From: Polynucleobacter sp. MWH-Jannik1A5
Lineage (GTDB): Bacteria > Pseudomonadota > Gammaproteobacteria > Burkholderiales > Burkholderiaceae
DNA length: 64,000 bases
NCBI RefSeq assembly: GCF_018881795.1
Contig: NZ_JACVPQ010000001.1
Location: 1,091,633 to 1,155,632, forward strand
Direction: 5' to 3'
In this document: one piece after another, positions 28,504 through 36,659 of the stretch
Layout of the letters: every line of letters starts with the position of its first letter
How positions within the stretch are numbered: the stretch's first letter is position 1
The notes under the pieces: generated by a model
Database searches by the model: none
Seen by the model: only the letters and a program-made list of their open reading frames with translations
What the model was told of the DNA's origin: nothing
Made by a program: the position numbers and the translations under genes

Positions 28504-29976
28504 TTATAAGCCTACGCAGACGTATTTCATTTCCAAATACTCGTCCATGCCGTAAACGCTACCCTCGCGACCTAAGCCTGATTGCTTGATGCCACCAAAG
28601 GGCGCTACTTCATTAGAGATAAGGCCTGTGTTGACACCTACCATGCCGTACTCCAGGGCTTCAGCAACTTTCCAGACGCGACCAACATCACGGCTGTAGA
28701 AATATGAAGCCAAACCAAATTGACTGCTATTAGCAAGCTTGATAACTTCCTCATCACTCTCGAAGGGGATAATTGGCGCTATAGGGCCAAAGGTTTCTTC
28801 GTAGGTAATGAGCATTTGGCTATTTACATTGGATAGGATGGTTGGCTCGTAGAAATTTTTACCCTCAACCGATGGTTTGCCGCCAGTGACGAGTTTGGCT
28901 CCTTTGCTCAATGCATCGGCAACATGTTTTTTGACCTTTTCGAGTGCGGCAGTTTCAATCAAAGGCCCTTGGGTGATGCCGGCCTGCATACCATTGCCCA
29001 CCTTGATCATTTCAAGTGCTTTCGCAAACTTCTCCACAAAAATATCCTGTACTTTTTTGTGAACATAAAAGCGATTGGCGCACACACAAGTTTGACCTGA
29101 ATTTCTAAATTTAGAAGCCATAGCGCCGGTCACGGCAGCATCGATATCGGCATCTTCAAAAACAATAAAGGGAGCATGACCGCCTAACTCTAGCGCCAGC
29201 TTTTTCACCGTCGGGGCACATTGCTCCATGAGAATGCGGCCAACCTCTGTAGAGCCTGTGAATGAGAGGTGGCGAACCGTAGGTGAAGAGCAAAGGGTTT
29301 TACCAATTTCAATGGATTGATTGGCATCAGCAGTCACAATATTAATCACACCATTCGGAATGCCGGCACGCTTACCAAGCTCTGCTAGCGCCAATGCAGA
29401 TAATGGTGTGAGCTCAGCAGGCTTAATCACAATTGTGCAACCAGCAGCCAGCGCCGGAGCAATCTTGCGGGTGATCATCGCAATCGGAAAGTTCCAAGGG
29501 GTAATGGCTACACAAACACCGATCGGTTGCTTGATAACCATCAGTCGCTTATCGCTCCAAGTCGTACTCAGAATAGAGCCTTCAACTCTTTTTGCCTCTT
29601 CGGAAAACCACTCCACAAAGGAAGCGCCATAAACAACTTCACCCGCTGCCTCGGTCAGCGGCTTACCTTGTTCAAGCGTCATGAGAGTGGCTAGATCTTG
29701 GGTGTTCGCAATAATGAGATCGAACCACTTACGCATAATGGAGGCACGCTCTTTTGCAAGTTTGTTGCGCCATTCTGGTAATGCCCTCTCTGCGGCGGCA
29801 ATAGCACTGTCGGCATCTACAGTTTCTAGATTCGCAACGTTGGCAATGATTTCATCGGTAGCAGGGTTATTGACTGTAAAGGTCTTTTTGGAGCTAACCC
29901 AGTTGCCATCAACAAAAGCCTCTTCTTTGAATAGGCTTGAATCTTTTAATTGAGTGCGGATATCTATTTTTTGCAT
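28504..29976 (-). CDS. gabD: succinate-semialdehyde dehydrogenase (NAD(P)+)
   Basis: GabD oxidises succinate semialdehyde to succinate in GABA catabolism. The 490-residue protein is a full-length aldehyde dehydrogenase. Motifs are TPWNFPIAMITRKIAPALAA, FTGSTEVGRILM, the general-base Glu in LALELGGHAPFIVF, and the catalytic Cys in NSGQTCVCANRFYV. GabD-type enzymes keep this CVCANR sequence. GabT is not adjacent. The paired cysteines of the catalytic loop could make it redox sensitive, as described for E. coli GabD (inference). A start is set by ATG 29976. Confidence 0.9.
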   Translation of the reverse strand: MQKIDIRTQLKDSSLFKEEAFVDGNWVSSKKTFTVNNPATDEIIANVANLETVDADSAIAAAERALPEWRNKLAKERASIMRKWFDLIIANTQDLATLMTLEQGKPLTEAAGEVVYGASFVEWFSEEAKRVEGSILSTTWSDKRLMVIKQPIGVCVAITPWNFPIAMITRKIAPALAAGCTIVIKPAELTPLSALALAELGKRAGIPNGVINIVTADANQSIEIGKTLCSSPTVRHLSFTGSTEVGRILMEQCAPTVKKLALELGGHAPFIVFEDADIDAAVTGAMASKFRNSGQTCVCANRFYVHKKVQDIFVEKFAKALEMIKVGNGMQAGITQGPLIETAALEKVKKHVADALSKGAKLVTGGKPSVEGKNFYEPTILSNVNSQMLITYEETFGPIAPIIPFESDEEVIKLANSSQFGLASYFYSRDVGRVWKVAEALEYGMVGVNTGLISNEVAPFGGIKQSGLGREGSVYGMDEYLEMKYVCVGL

Positions 29977-30020
29977 GATGTCTAACCTTGGTATGGATGC
30001 AAATCATTTTATCCCCTTAT

Positions 30021-30057
30021 AAATAAAAAAGCCTCCGGGCTTGCATGCCTGGAGGCT
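30021..30057 (-). terminator. rho-independent terminator of the rib-nusB operon
   Basis: A 10-base-pair hairpin (arms 30031-30040 and 30047-30056, with one G-T pair, loop TTGCAT) is followed on the minus strand by a run of T, seen as AAAAAA at 30025-30030 on the plus strand. It lies 27 bases past the nusB stop and before gabD, so it should end ribBA-ribH-nusB transcripts. Confidence 0.85.
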
Positions 30058-30083
30058 GGGGTATGAAAATGTGGAAAGCGGTA

Positions 30084-30593
30084 TTAGCCTGCCTGTATCT
30101 CAACACTCCGCAGTTTTTGGGCAAGCAGGTCAAGCACGCCATTAACGTATTTGTGCCCATCAGTGCCGCCAAAGGTCTTAGCGAGTTCAACCGCCTCATT
30201 GATAGCTACCTTGTAAGGTACGGAGAGATCGGCTGCTAACTCATAAGCGCCAATGAGTAACGCAGCATGTTCAACTGGGGAGAGTTCATTGATAGGGCGA
30301 TCTAATGCTGGAGTAATGATTGCCTCTAGCTCATCTGTTTTGGCTAAAACGCCATCAAAGATACCTTGGAAGAGATCAAGCTGGCAACGACGAAACGCAG
30401 GATCCTCGGATAGCTGTTTAGCAATAGCTGCCCCGTTCGGAATGCTGCCAGCACGGCGCATCACGAGGCTTTGATATACGCCTTGAAGGGCATATTCACG
30501 AGCACGGCGTCGCGGCGTTAAAGAGCGCTTAACAGGAGCCTTGGCATCCTTGGATGCCACTAAGTTTTCTGGATTAGGAATAGATTTGGACAT
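30084..30593 (-). CDS. nusB: transcription antitermination factor NusB
   Basis: NusB binds boxA RNA with NusE (S10) and supports rRNA transcription antitermination. The 169-residue protein carries an N-terminal extension of about 25 residues that is basic and contains many Arg (SLTPRRRAREYALQGVYQ begins the conserved fold). ELSPVEHAALLIGAYEL and YKVAINEAVELAKTFGGTDG are the classic C-terminal blocks, ending in KYVNGVLDLLAQKL. It follows ribH by 8 bases, the common ribH-nusB arrangement, and is followed by a strong terminator. Confidence 0.96.
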   Translation of the reverse strand: MSKSIPNPENLVASKDAKAPVKRSLTPRRRAREYALQGVYQSLVMRRAGSIPNGAAIAKQLSEDPAFRRCQLDLFQGIFDGVLAKTDELEAIITPALDRPINELSPVEHAALLIGAYELAADLSVPYKVAINEAVELAKTFGGTDGHKYVNGVLDLLAQKLRSVEIQAG

Positions 30594-30601
30594 GTGTTTG
30601 C

Positions 30602-31114
30602 TTATTCTTGGCTCGAGTTAATTTCGATATCAATGTCCGGCGTCAGCGCTAGCGCTAAATTAGCCATTTCAACTACCGCTTGAGCGCACTCGGCACCTTT
30701 GACTTCGACACGTGCAAGTGCCTGTTCATCTGTGTCACAAGTTAATACCCCGTTTGCAATTGGCAAGCCAGAGTCAATCGAGATGCGTGTAATTCCAGCC
30801 GCAGATTCGTTGGAGACCAATTCAAAGTGATAGGTTTCACCGCGAATCACTGCGCCAAGCGCAACCAATCCATCGAACTCACCAGTCTCAGCAAGTTTTT
30901 GTAGGGCAAATGGAATCTCCAATGCACCTGGAACGGTAACTAGTTTGATATCGGATTGATGAACGCCTAAGGAGATAAGTTCATTAATACAAGAGTTTGT
31001 TAGCGCTACGCAATGATCTTCGTTAAAGCGCGCTTGTACAACGCCAATACGTAGATCTTGACCATTTAAATCGGCCTCTAATACACCTACAAAATCATTG
31101 GTGGAATCGGTCAT
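30602..31114 (-). CDS. ribH: 6,7-dimethyl-8-ribityllumazine synthase
   Basis: RibH joins 5-amino-6-ribitylaminouracil and 3,4-dihydroxybutanone phosphate into the lumazine precursor of riboflavin, usually as a 60-mer or decamer. The 170-residue protein has [34 protein letters not shown] and [20 protein letters not shown] with the catalytic His. The ribityl and phosphate-binding positions look intact. It lies between ribBA (21 bases upstream) and nusB (8 bases downstream) in one leftward operon. Confidence 0.96.
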   Translation of the reverse strand: MTDSTNDFVGVLEADLNGQDLRIGVVQARFNEDHCVALTNSCINELISLGVHQSDIKLVTVPGALEIPFALQKLAETGEFDGLVALGAVIRGETYHFELVSNESAAGITRISIDSGLPIANGVLTCDTDEQALARVEVKGAECAQAVVEMANLALALTPDIDIEINSSQE

Positions 31115-31135
31115 AGTGCTTTTCTAAAGTAAGGA

Positions 31136-32284
31136 TTAAGAGTTGTGAGAATCGCTAGGCTTGAATGGGGTATAGCCTGTTACTTCAAGCTTGTAACCAG
31201 ATAGGCTTGGCACTGGACTTGGGTTCGCTAGCAAACGCATTTTGCCAACGCCAATATCTTTCAGAATTTGTGCGCCAATACCATAGCTTCTGAAATCCGT
31301 TTTACGGGCCAACGGTTTTTGCTCAGCATCCTGAGAGTGGTTTAACTTTTGAAATTGCGCTAGCCAATCACTGTCGCCAGGAGCGGCAATGCCAGAAGCA
31401 TTTAATAAAACCGCTACACCCGCAGGTGAGGCTGCAATTTTTTGAAGTGCTTGAGCTAGTGGCCAAGAATGGGTGCTGACATTAGAGTCCAAGAAGTCTA
31501 AAACAGTTACAGGCTCATGAACGCGAACAAGGGTTTCTTGTGCTTCAGATGGCTTGCCATGCACTAATGCAATATGAATACATGAGCTAGGTGTATCGCG
31601 ATAAATGATGCCTTGAAATTTCCCCCAGGGGGTCACAAATTCTCGGGAACCTTCACGCACTACAATACTTTCATGTTGACTACGGTACTTGATGAGATCA
31701 GCAATACTGCCAATCTTTAATTGATGTTCTTTAGCAAACTCAAGTAAGTCGGGAAGGCGGGCCATGCTGCCATCGTCTTTCATGATTTCGCAAATAACAG
31801 ATGTGGGTGAGCAACCAGCCATTGCTGCTAGGTCACAACCTGCTTCTGTGTGGCCAGAGCGAATCAATACACCACCAGGTTGCGCCATTAAAGGAAAAAT
31901 ATGACCAGGTTGTACTAAATCACTGGGTTTGGCATTTGGCGCCACTGCAGTTTTGATCGTGAGCGCGCGATCTGCTGCAGAGATACCAGTGGTTACGCCG
32001 GTAGCTGCCTCAATTGAGACTGTGAAATTGGTGCCCATCGAGGTGCCGTTGTCTCTCACCATTAGCGGCAGGTTGAGTTGTTGGCAACGCTCACGAGTCA
32101 GTGTGAGGCAAATGAGTCCGCGTCCATGCTTGGCCATGAAATTAACCGCTTCCGCAGTGACGTGATCTGCAGCCAGCACCAAATCCCCCTCATTCTCACG
32201 ATCTTCTTCGTCGACAAGGATCACCATTTTGCCGGCGCTGAGGTCGGCAATGATTTCTTCGGTGGAGGCTAGGGTATTTAGCAT
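31136..32284 (-). CDS. ribBA: 3,4-dihydroxy-2-butanone-4-phosphate synthase with degenerate GTP cyclohydrolase II-like domain
   Basis: The 382-residue protein has an intact N-terminal RibB domain that makes 3,4-dihydroxybutanone phosphate from ribulose 5-phosphate. The acidic loop [13 protein letters not shown] (residues 25-37), [10 protein letters not shown] and [15 protein letters not shown] are all in place. The C-terminal half (from about residue 205) aligns by position with GTP cyclohydrolase II. It lacks the three zinc cysteines of the CDCG region and the Arg-rich catalytic loop; only late blocks such as [20 protein letters not shown] remain. The gene is therefore probably only RibB in function, like RibB-X hybrids described in other proteobacteria. 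It is first in the ribBA-ribH-nusB operon. I see no FMN riboswitch consensus in the 101 bases upstream. Confidence 0.9.
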   Translation of the reverse strand: MLNTLASTEEIIADLSAGKMVILVDEEDRENEGDLVLAADHVTAEAVNFMAKHGRGLICLTLTRERCQQLNLPLMVRDNGTSMGTNFTVSIEAATGVTTGISAADRALTIKTAVAPNAKPSDLVQPGHIFPLMAQPGGVLIRSGHTEAGCDLAAMAGCSPTSVICEIMKDDGSMARLPDLLEFAKEHQLKIGSIADLIKYRSQHESIVVREGSREFVTPWGKFQGIIYRDTPSSCIHIALVHGKPSEAQETLVRVHEPVTVLDFLDSNVSTHSWPLAQALQKIAASPAGVAVLLNASGIAAPGDSDWLAQFQKLNHSQDAEQKPLARKTDFRSYGIGAQILKDIGVGKMRLLANPSPVPSLSGYKLEVTGYTPFKPSDSHNS

Positions 32285-32385
32285 AGCCCTCTATTTTAAG
32301 CTCAGGAGAGGGTATCCGTGAGGTCTCACAGCAATATCCCGCCTTTCAGACGGCAAGAGCCCAACAAGATGGTTTTATCTGGTCT

Positions 32386-32727
32386 ATGCCCCCTAGAAAA
32401 TGGCCTGTGACCATTCGGGACCATGAACCCTCAACTAATGGCAGTGCCAGGCCAAATGGCTTCATTTTGCTCGAGGTTTTGGTAGCGATGAGCTTGATCA
32501 TGGGTTCTTGGATGACGGCCACTCATAGCTATCAGAAGTTGGTCCTGATTTTGCTGCAGCAAGAAAGGAAACGATCTCAATTGAGGACAGAATTGGATGC
32601 ATATGAAATTGCGAGCGTAAAAAATGACGCTACTCGAGTGTCTGGTAGGAATCACACTTTGCGCACTTCTACTAAACCCGCTATTAAAGGTCAGCGCACA
32701 TTTAGCAGCGAAACAAATGGAATATGA
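32386..32727 (+). CDS. PilV-like minor pilin (type IV pilus)
   Basis: This 113-residue protein carries a prepilin leader and pilin helix: NGFILLEVLVAMSLIMGSW, with Gly before the mature Phe and Glu at position +5. That is the PilD cleavage motif. The leader from ATG 32386 is about 24 residues, long for the class; GTG 32407 would give 17. The C-terminal part overlaps the next reading frame by about 100 bases, and its last 40 residues look like shadow sequence, so the frame may have lost a normal stop. Four pilin-like genes follow each other here. A PilV/GspI-like role in pilus assembly is likely. Confidence 0.6.
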   Translation: MPPRKWPVTIRDHEPSTNGSARPNGFILLEVLVAMSLIMGSWMTATHSYQKLVLILLQQERKRSQLRTELDAYEIASVKNDATRVSGRNHTLRTSTKPAIKGQRTFSSETNGI

Positions 32728-33265
32728 AAAAACCCAAGCATTCATTTCCGAAGCAGAGCGTGCATTTGAGTTAATGGGTAGAGCAATTCGAATGGCCGGT
32801 TATCAAAATATCAAGAATGTTCAAACAATAAGAAAAACAGATTCATCGCAGTCAGTTATTCAAATAAATAAAAAAGTGGGTTACCGAGGTTCGGATTCAT
32901 TGAGTATTCAGCATGGCTTATCTGATGGTGTAGATTTTGATTGCATTGGCAATGTTCTAGATAAAGAGCGAACCAGAAAAGATTTGGCATTTCAAGGATT
33001 CACTGTCGATCGACAAGCTGGTATTGCCAAAGGCAAAAAAGTGGCTGGCGGCTCACTCATTTGCCAGTCACTTGATCGCCAGGGAAGAATCCAAAACACC
33101 ACTTTGATGAATGGCGTAAATCACCTGCTTATTGAGGAGCTCGCCGACCTCCAGGCCAATGGCAGCAGTAGTCAAAAGCTTTATAAGTTGAGTTTGCAAA
33201 TGACAGACGGGGCTTTCATTCAGGTCGATTTAGAAAGAACCTTTGCCACAAGGAACTTACGATGA
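32624..33265 (+). CDS. PilW-like minor pilin lacking a prepilin leader
   Basis: This 213-residue protein starts directly with MTLLECLVGITLCALLLNPL, the mature pilin helix including the Glu at +5 relative to the start Met. The middle segment FELMGRAIRMAGYQNI is the signature of PilW-like proteins. No leader precedes it. In the same frame an upstream ATG at 32603 begins Met-Lys-Leu-Arg-Ala and is then cut by TAA at 32618-32620, just where a leader would continue. The -1 residue would be Lys rather than the usual Gly. The gene overlaps the PilV-like frame by 104 bases and the next gene by 4. It may be partly eroded or misassembled by an A-run indel at 32619-32624. Confidence 0.55.
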   Translation: MTLLECLVGITLCALLLNPLLKVSAHLAAKQMEYEKTQAFISEAERAFELMGRAIRMAGYQNIKNVQTIRKTDSSQSVIQINKKVGYRGSDSLSIQHGLSDGVDFDCIGNVLDKERTRKDLAFQGFTVDRQAGIAKGKKVAGGSLICQSLDRQGRIQNTTLMNGVNHLLIEELADLQANGSSSQKLYKLSLQMTDGAFIQVDLERTFATRNLR

Positions 33266-33591
33266 TTCTGGCATGGATCGCCTCTTTGTTATTGCTGTGT
33301 TCATCTTTAATTACTCATATAGAAAAACTAAGTACATTGCGCATGATTGAGGTAAACACGATAGAGGTAGCTCAGAAAAAATTTATTGCCGCTGAAAAAG
33401 TAGTGCAAGAATGTGCGCAACACATCACTGCGCTATCAACATTGAAAAGTAATCAGTGTTTCATTAAACCTGCTGGAAACCAGCGCTGGCTAATATCAAG
33501 TAAAGAAAAGCCGGGCATTGAGATTGGCATTCTGGTTGATGAAAAAACCGGCTCAGTTATTCGCATTAATTGGCGTCAAGTATTTGAATAA
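33262..33591 (+). CDS. PilX-like pilin-associated protein, no clear leader
   Basis: This 109-residue protein follows the PilW-like gene with a 4-base overlap. It has an N-terminal hydrophobic segment, ILAWIASLLLLCSSLITHIE, like PilX. No Gly/Glu-type prepilin cleavage motif precedes or begins it. Its central sequence EKVVQECAQHITALS and a Cys further on fit the small disulfide-containing minor pilins. The call rests mainly on gene order (PilV, PilW, PilX and FimT-type). It overlaps the next pilin start by 8 bases if that starts at TTG 33584. Confidence 0.45.
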   Translation: MILAWIASLLLLCSSLITHIEKLSTLRMIEVNTIEVAQKKFIAAEKVVQECAQHITALSTLKSNQCFIKPAGNQRWLISSKEKPGIEIGILVDEKTGSVIRINWRQVFE

Positions 33592-34141
33592 ACAATCCGG
33601 TTGCCAATGCGGATCTACCTTGTTGGAGTTGATGGCGGTTGTGTTGATTATCGCCATCACTGTAACGATGAGCACACCTTTGTTACAAGAGCAAATTGCT
33701 GCTCGTGAGATTGATACCATCGCGCGCCGTTTTATTGCCCATGCGCACTTCGCGCGCGGGCAAGCTTTGCATATTGGGCAGCCTGTGCAAATGACTCCAG
33801 TCAATGGCGGCACTTGGGAGGCTGGATGGGTAGTGCAAAGTGGGTGTGTTGACAGGCGGTTCAATAACAATTGCCAGGCCAAAAACTGGTTTTCCCAAGC
33901 AAATATCGAACCTGTTTACTTTAAGGGTGGAGGCAAGCAATTTACCGACCTACATTCCGGCAGGAGAGGAATTCTATTTAATCCTGCAGGAGCAGCAAAG
34001 ACAGCGCAAGGCGGGTTTGTAGCCAACCGCTTGATTCTGGGCCATCAGCAGGCGCCTCACCTTGAACGGCAAATGATTTTGGGTAGTGGCGGGCGATGGA
34101 GAATCTGCGATCCCTCCAGAGATGTAAAGTGCTGCCATTGA
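33584..34141 (+). CDS. FimT/GspH-like pseudopilin
   Basis: This protein has the mature pilin start STLLELMAVVLIIAITVTMS preceded by Gly in a short leader, Asn-Lys-Gln-Ser-Gly-Cys-Gln-Cys-Gly. I propose TTG 33584 as start, which gives a 10-residue leader and 185 residues. ATG 33539 and the upstream frame start at 33518 are alternatives, both inside the previous gene. AREIDTIARRFIAHAHFARGQA is the typical GspH/FimT region of minor pilins, and RMILGSGGRWRICDP-like endings are common. It is 17 bases upstream of the ribD ATG. Confidence 0.65.
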   Translation: MNKQSGCQCGSTLLELMAVVLIIAITVTMSTPLLQEQIAAREIDTIARRFIAHAHFARGQALHIGQPVQMTPVNGGTWEAGWVVQSGCVDRRFNNNCQAKNWFSQANIEPVYFKGGGKQFTDLHSGRRGILFNPAGAAKTAQGGFVANRLILGHQQAPHLERQMILGSGGRWRICDPSRDVKCCH

Positions 34142-34158
34142 ATGGTTTAATAGACCCT

Positions 34159-35274
34159 ATGTACAGCGCAGTTGACCACCAATGGATGAGCGAGGCTTTA
34201 GTCCAAGCTCAAAAAGCCCTTTATCTTTCCAATCCGAACCCGCGGGTGGGATGCGTCATTGTCAAGGATAGTCAAGTCATTGGAAAAGGCTTCACTCAAG
34301 CAGTTGGTAAAGCGCACGCAGAAGTGCAGGCGCTGGCAGATGCCAAGACGCAAGGCAATGATGTCTCCGGCTCCACCATTTATGTCACCCTTGAGCCATG
34401 TAGTCACACAGGTAGAACACCACCATGTGTTGATGCTCTCATTGCTGCTAAGCCCGCTAAAGTCATCGTGGGTATGTCTGATCCCAATCCTCTTGTCGCT
34501 GGTAAAGGTCTAGAAAAATTAAGAGTGGCTGGTATTGAGGTGCAGTGCGGGTTGCTAGAGTCTGAAGCGCAGGCGCTCAATCGTGGATTTATTTCAAGGA
34601 TGACTCGTGGTTTACCGTGGGTACGCATGAAGATTGCCGCTAGTTTAGATGGCAAGACTGCGTTGCCAGATGGTCAAAGTCAGTGGATTACTGGCCCACT
34701 AGCAAGAGCGGATGGACATCACTGGCGCGCACAAGCATGCGCCATTGTGACCGGTGTTGGAACGGTGAAAGAAGACGATCCCAGTCTCAATGTGAGAGAC
34801 GTAGAGACGCATAGACAGCCGGTGCGTATTACTATTGATTCCAAATTAGAAACTCCACCAACAGCCAAGATTTTGCACAATCCAGAGTTGTCTGAAGTCA
34901 TGATCGTGTGCGCTAGCTTGGATAGCGCCGAGATGCAAGCAAAGGCGAAGTCGTTCGAAGGGCGCGGCATCCAGGTGATTGCGATGGCAAATGCATTCGG
35001 CAAAGTAGATCTGCCAGCATTATTTTCCTATCTCGCCAAAGAGCGTGAGATGAATGAAATTCATATTGAGGCCGGCTTTAAGCTCAATGGCTCCATGCTC
35101 AGAGAAGATTGTGTTGATGAACTTTTACTTTATTACGCCCCATTTTTAATGGGCGAGGGTATTGGCATGGCCAATGTGGGTCTGATGAATTCCTTAAGTA
35201 ATCGTCAGAACTGGCAGGTCATTGATCAAGCACTTTTTGGCCCTGACCTGCGTTTACGTTTAATTAAGAACTAA
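34159..35274 (+). CDS. ribD: bifunctional diaminohydroxyphosphoribosylaminopyrimidine deaminase / uracil reductase
   Basis: RibD deaminates and reduces the pyrimidine intermediate of riboflavin synthesis. I use ATG 34159 (371 residues), which begins MYSAVDHQWMSEALVQAQ, instead of the in-frame ATG 34096 inside the upstream pilin gene. The deaminase domain has the zinc site AHAEVQAL and TLEPCSHTGRTPPCVDALI. The reductase domain has SLDGKTALPDGQSQWITG and later NEIHIEAGFKLNGSML. It is followed 9 bases later by ribE. ribBA, ribH and nusB lie on the other side of the pilin genes in the opposite direction. Confidence 0.95.
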   Translation: MYSAVDHQWMSEALVQAQKALYLSNPNPRVGCVIVKDSQVIGKGFTQAVGKAHAEVQALADAKTQGNDVSGSTIYVTLEPCSHTGRTPPCVDALIAAKPAKVIVGMSDPNPLVAGKGLEKLRVAGIEVQCGLLESEAQALNRGFISRMTRGLPWVRMKIAASLDGKTALPDGQSQWITGPLARADGHHWRAQACAIVTGVGTVKEDDPSLNVRDVETHRQPVRITIDSKLETPPTAKILHNPELSEVMIVCASLDSAEMQAKAKSFEGRGIQVIAMANAFGKVDLPALFSYLAKEREMNEIHIEAGFKLNGSMLREDCVDELLLYYAPFLMGEGIGMANVGLMNSLSNRQNWQVIDQALFGPDLRLRLIKN

Positions 35275-35283
35275 AATTACTAC

Positions 35284-35901
35284 ATGTTTACAGGAATCAT
35301 CACCGCAGTCGGCCAGATTAAAAGCGCTCAAGCAAAGGGCGACGGCCTCCATCTCGTTGTAGAGGTGCCAGAGAGTTATTTGGATGACGTTGCCTTGGGT
35401 GACAGTATTGCAATCCAAGGTGCGTGCATGACAGCAACTCAGTTAACCGGCAATTCCTTTGCTTTGGATATTTCTCGCGAGTCTCTTAATAAAACAGTGG
35501 GCCTAGATAAAGTGGGCCCAGTTAATCTGGAGAAAGCCTTACGTTTAAATGATCGTCTAGGCGGACATTTGGTTAGTGGTCACGTTGATGGTGTTGGCAA
35601 AGTAGTCCACTTTTCGCAAGTGGCCAATGATGCTTATGGCTCTTGGCTTTTGCAAATTGAGGCACCCAAAGAGCTTGCACCGTTTCTTGCCTACAAGGGC
35701 TCTATTGTCGTAAATGGTGTTTCACTCACTGTCAATAAAACAGAAGATAGTGCAAGTGCTTGTGTAGTAGATATCAATATCATCCCTCACACCTTGCAAA
35801 ACACTACCTTGGGTAAGCTTGTAAAGGGGGATGCAGTTAATCTAGAGATAGATCTGATTGCGCGGTATGTCGCGCGCATGCTTGAGACCCAAGCAAAATA
35901 A
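35284..35901 (+). CDS. ribE: riboflavin synthase, alpha chain
   Basis: Riboflavin synthase dismutates two lumazine molecules to riboflavin and the ribityl precursor. The 205-residue protein consists of two similar lumazine-binding barrels. The first starts MFTGIITAVGQIKSAQ and the second near VSGHVDGVGKVVHFSQ. The boundary motif LGGHLVSGHVDG and the late NGVSLTVNKTEDSA are characteristic. It is coupled to ribD and converges on queC, ending exactly one base before the queC stop. Confidence 0.96.
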   Translation: MFTGIITAVGQIKSAQAKGDGLHLVVEVPESYLDDVALGDSIAIQGACMTATQLTGNSFALDISRESLNKTVGLDKVGPVNLEKALRLNDRLGGHLVSGHVDGVGKVVHFSQVANDAYGSWLLQIEAPKELAPFLAYKGSIVVNGVSLTVNKTEDSASACVVDINIIPHTLQNTTLGKLVKGDAVNLEIDLIARYVARMLETQAK

Positions 35902-36645
35902 CTATCTGGTTTTTTGATAGCGAGTCGGGTCGCTCACACCAGCCTGTTTAAAGCCTGCTTGTCTTAGGCGGCAAGACTCACATTCACCACAGGCTTCGCC
36001 CAAGTCGTTTGCTTGATAGCAAGATACTGTTTGTGAGTAGTCCACACCCATAGTGCTACCCAATTGAATGATTTGCGCCTTGGTAAGGTCAATGATGGGA
36101 GCATGTACCCGAAAGCGGTTTGCATCATTGATGGCTTCAACACCAGCCTTGGTGGCAAGGTTGGCCATGTGTTCAAAAGATGCCACGTATTCTGGCCTGC
36201 AGTCTGGATACCCCGAGTAGTCAACGACATTGGCGCCGTAAAAAACATCTAATCCACCGAGAGATTCAGCCCAGCCTAATGCAAGTGACAACAAGATCGT
36301 ATTGCGTGCGGGCACATAGGTCACTGGAATCTCTTGATCTTTGCCAGGCGTAATAGGCACAGCGATGGAAGAGTCGGTGAGGGCTGAGCCACCAAAACGC
36401 GTGAGGTCTAAATTCACTACTTCGTGACGTGCAACACCAATTTGTTTGGCGATGTGCTTTGCAGCAGCAAGCTCTGAAGAATGGCGTTGCCCATAGCCCA
36501 CTGAAAGAGCATATGGTGTGTAGCCTAAGTCTTTGGCTAACGCGAGTACGGTCGTAGAGTCTAGGCCGCCAGAAAATAGAATGACAGCTGGAGCGCCCGC
36601 TTTACGAGGTGCAAGTGATTCAAATGCAGCTGACAGCTTAGACAT
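35902..36645 (-). CDS. queC: 7-cyano-7-deazaguanine synthase
   Basis: QueC makes preQ0 from 7-carboxy-7-deazaguanine with ATP and ammonia, on the route to queuosine tRNA modification. The 247-residue protein has the ATP-pyrophosphatase P-loop [18 protein letters not shown] (about residues 21-38) and the C-terminal zinc site [20 protein letters not shown], with four cysteines. [19 protein letters not shown] is the conserved middle block. The gene is 14 bases from cpoB, and queC beside the tol-pal-cpoB genes is a common arrangement. QueE is not adjacent. Confidence 0.96.
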   Translation of the reverse strand: MSKLSAAFESLAPRKAGAPAVILFSGGLDSTTVLALAKDLGYTPYALSVGYGQRHSSELAAAKHIAKQIGVARHEVVNLDLTRFGGSALTDSSIAVPITPGKDQEIPVTYVPARNTILLSLALGWAESLGGLDVFYGANVVDYSGYPDCRPEYVASFEHMANLATKAGVEAINDANRFRVHAPIIDLTKAQIIQLGSTMGVDYSQTVSCYQANDLGEACGECESCRLRQAGFKQAGVSDPTRYQKTR

Positions 36646-36659
36646 GAATATTAAAGGCC

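Noticed and set aside
32285..32385. FMN riboswitch before ribBA
   Set aside because: I looked for the RFN consensus blocks on the minus strand. Short paired elements such as GTGAG/CTCAC exist, but the conserved loop sequences are missing.
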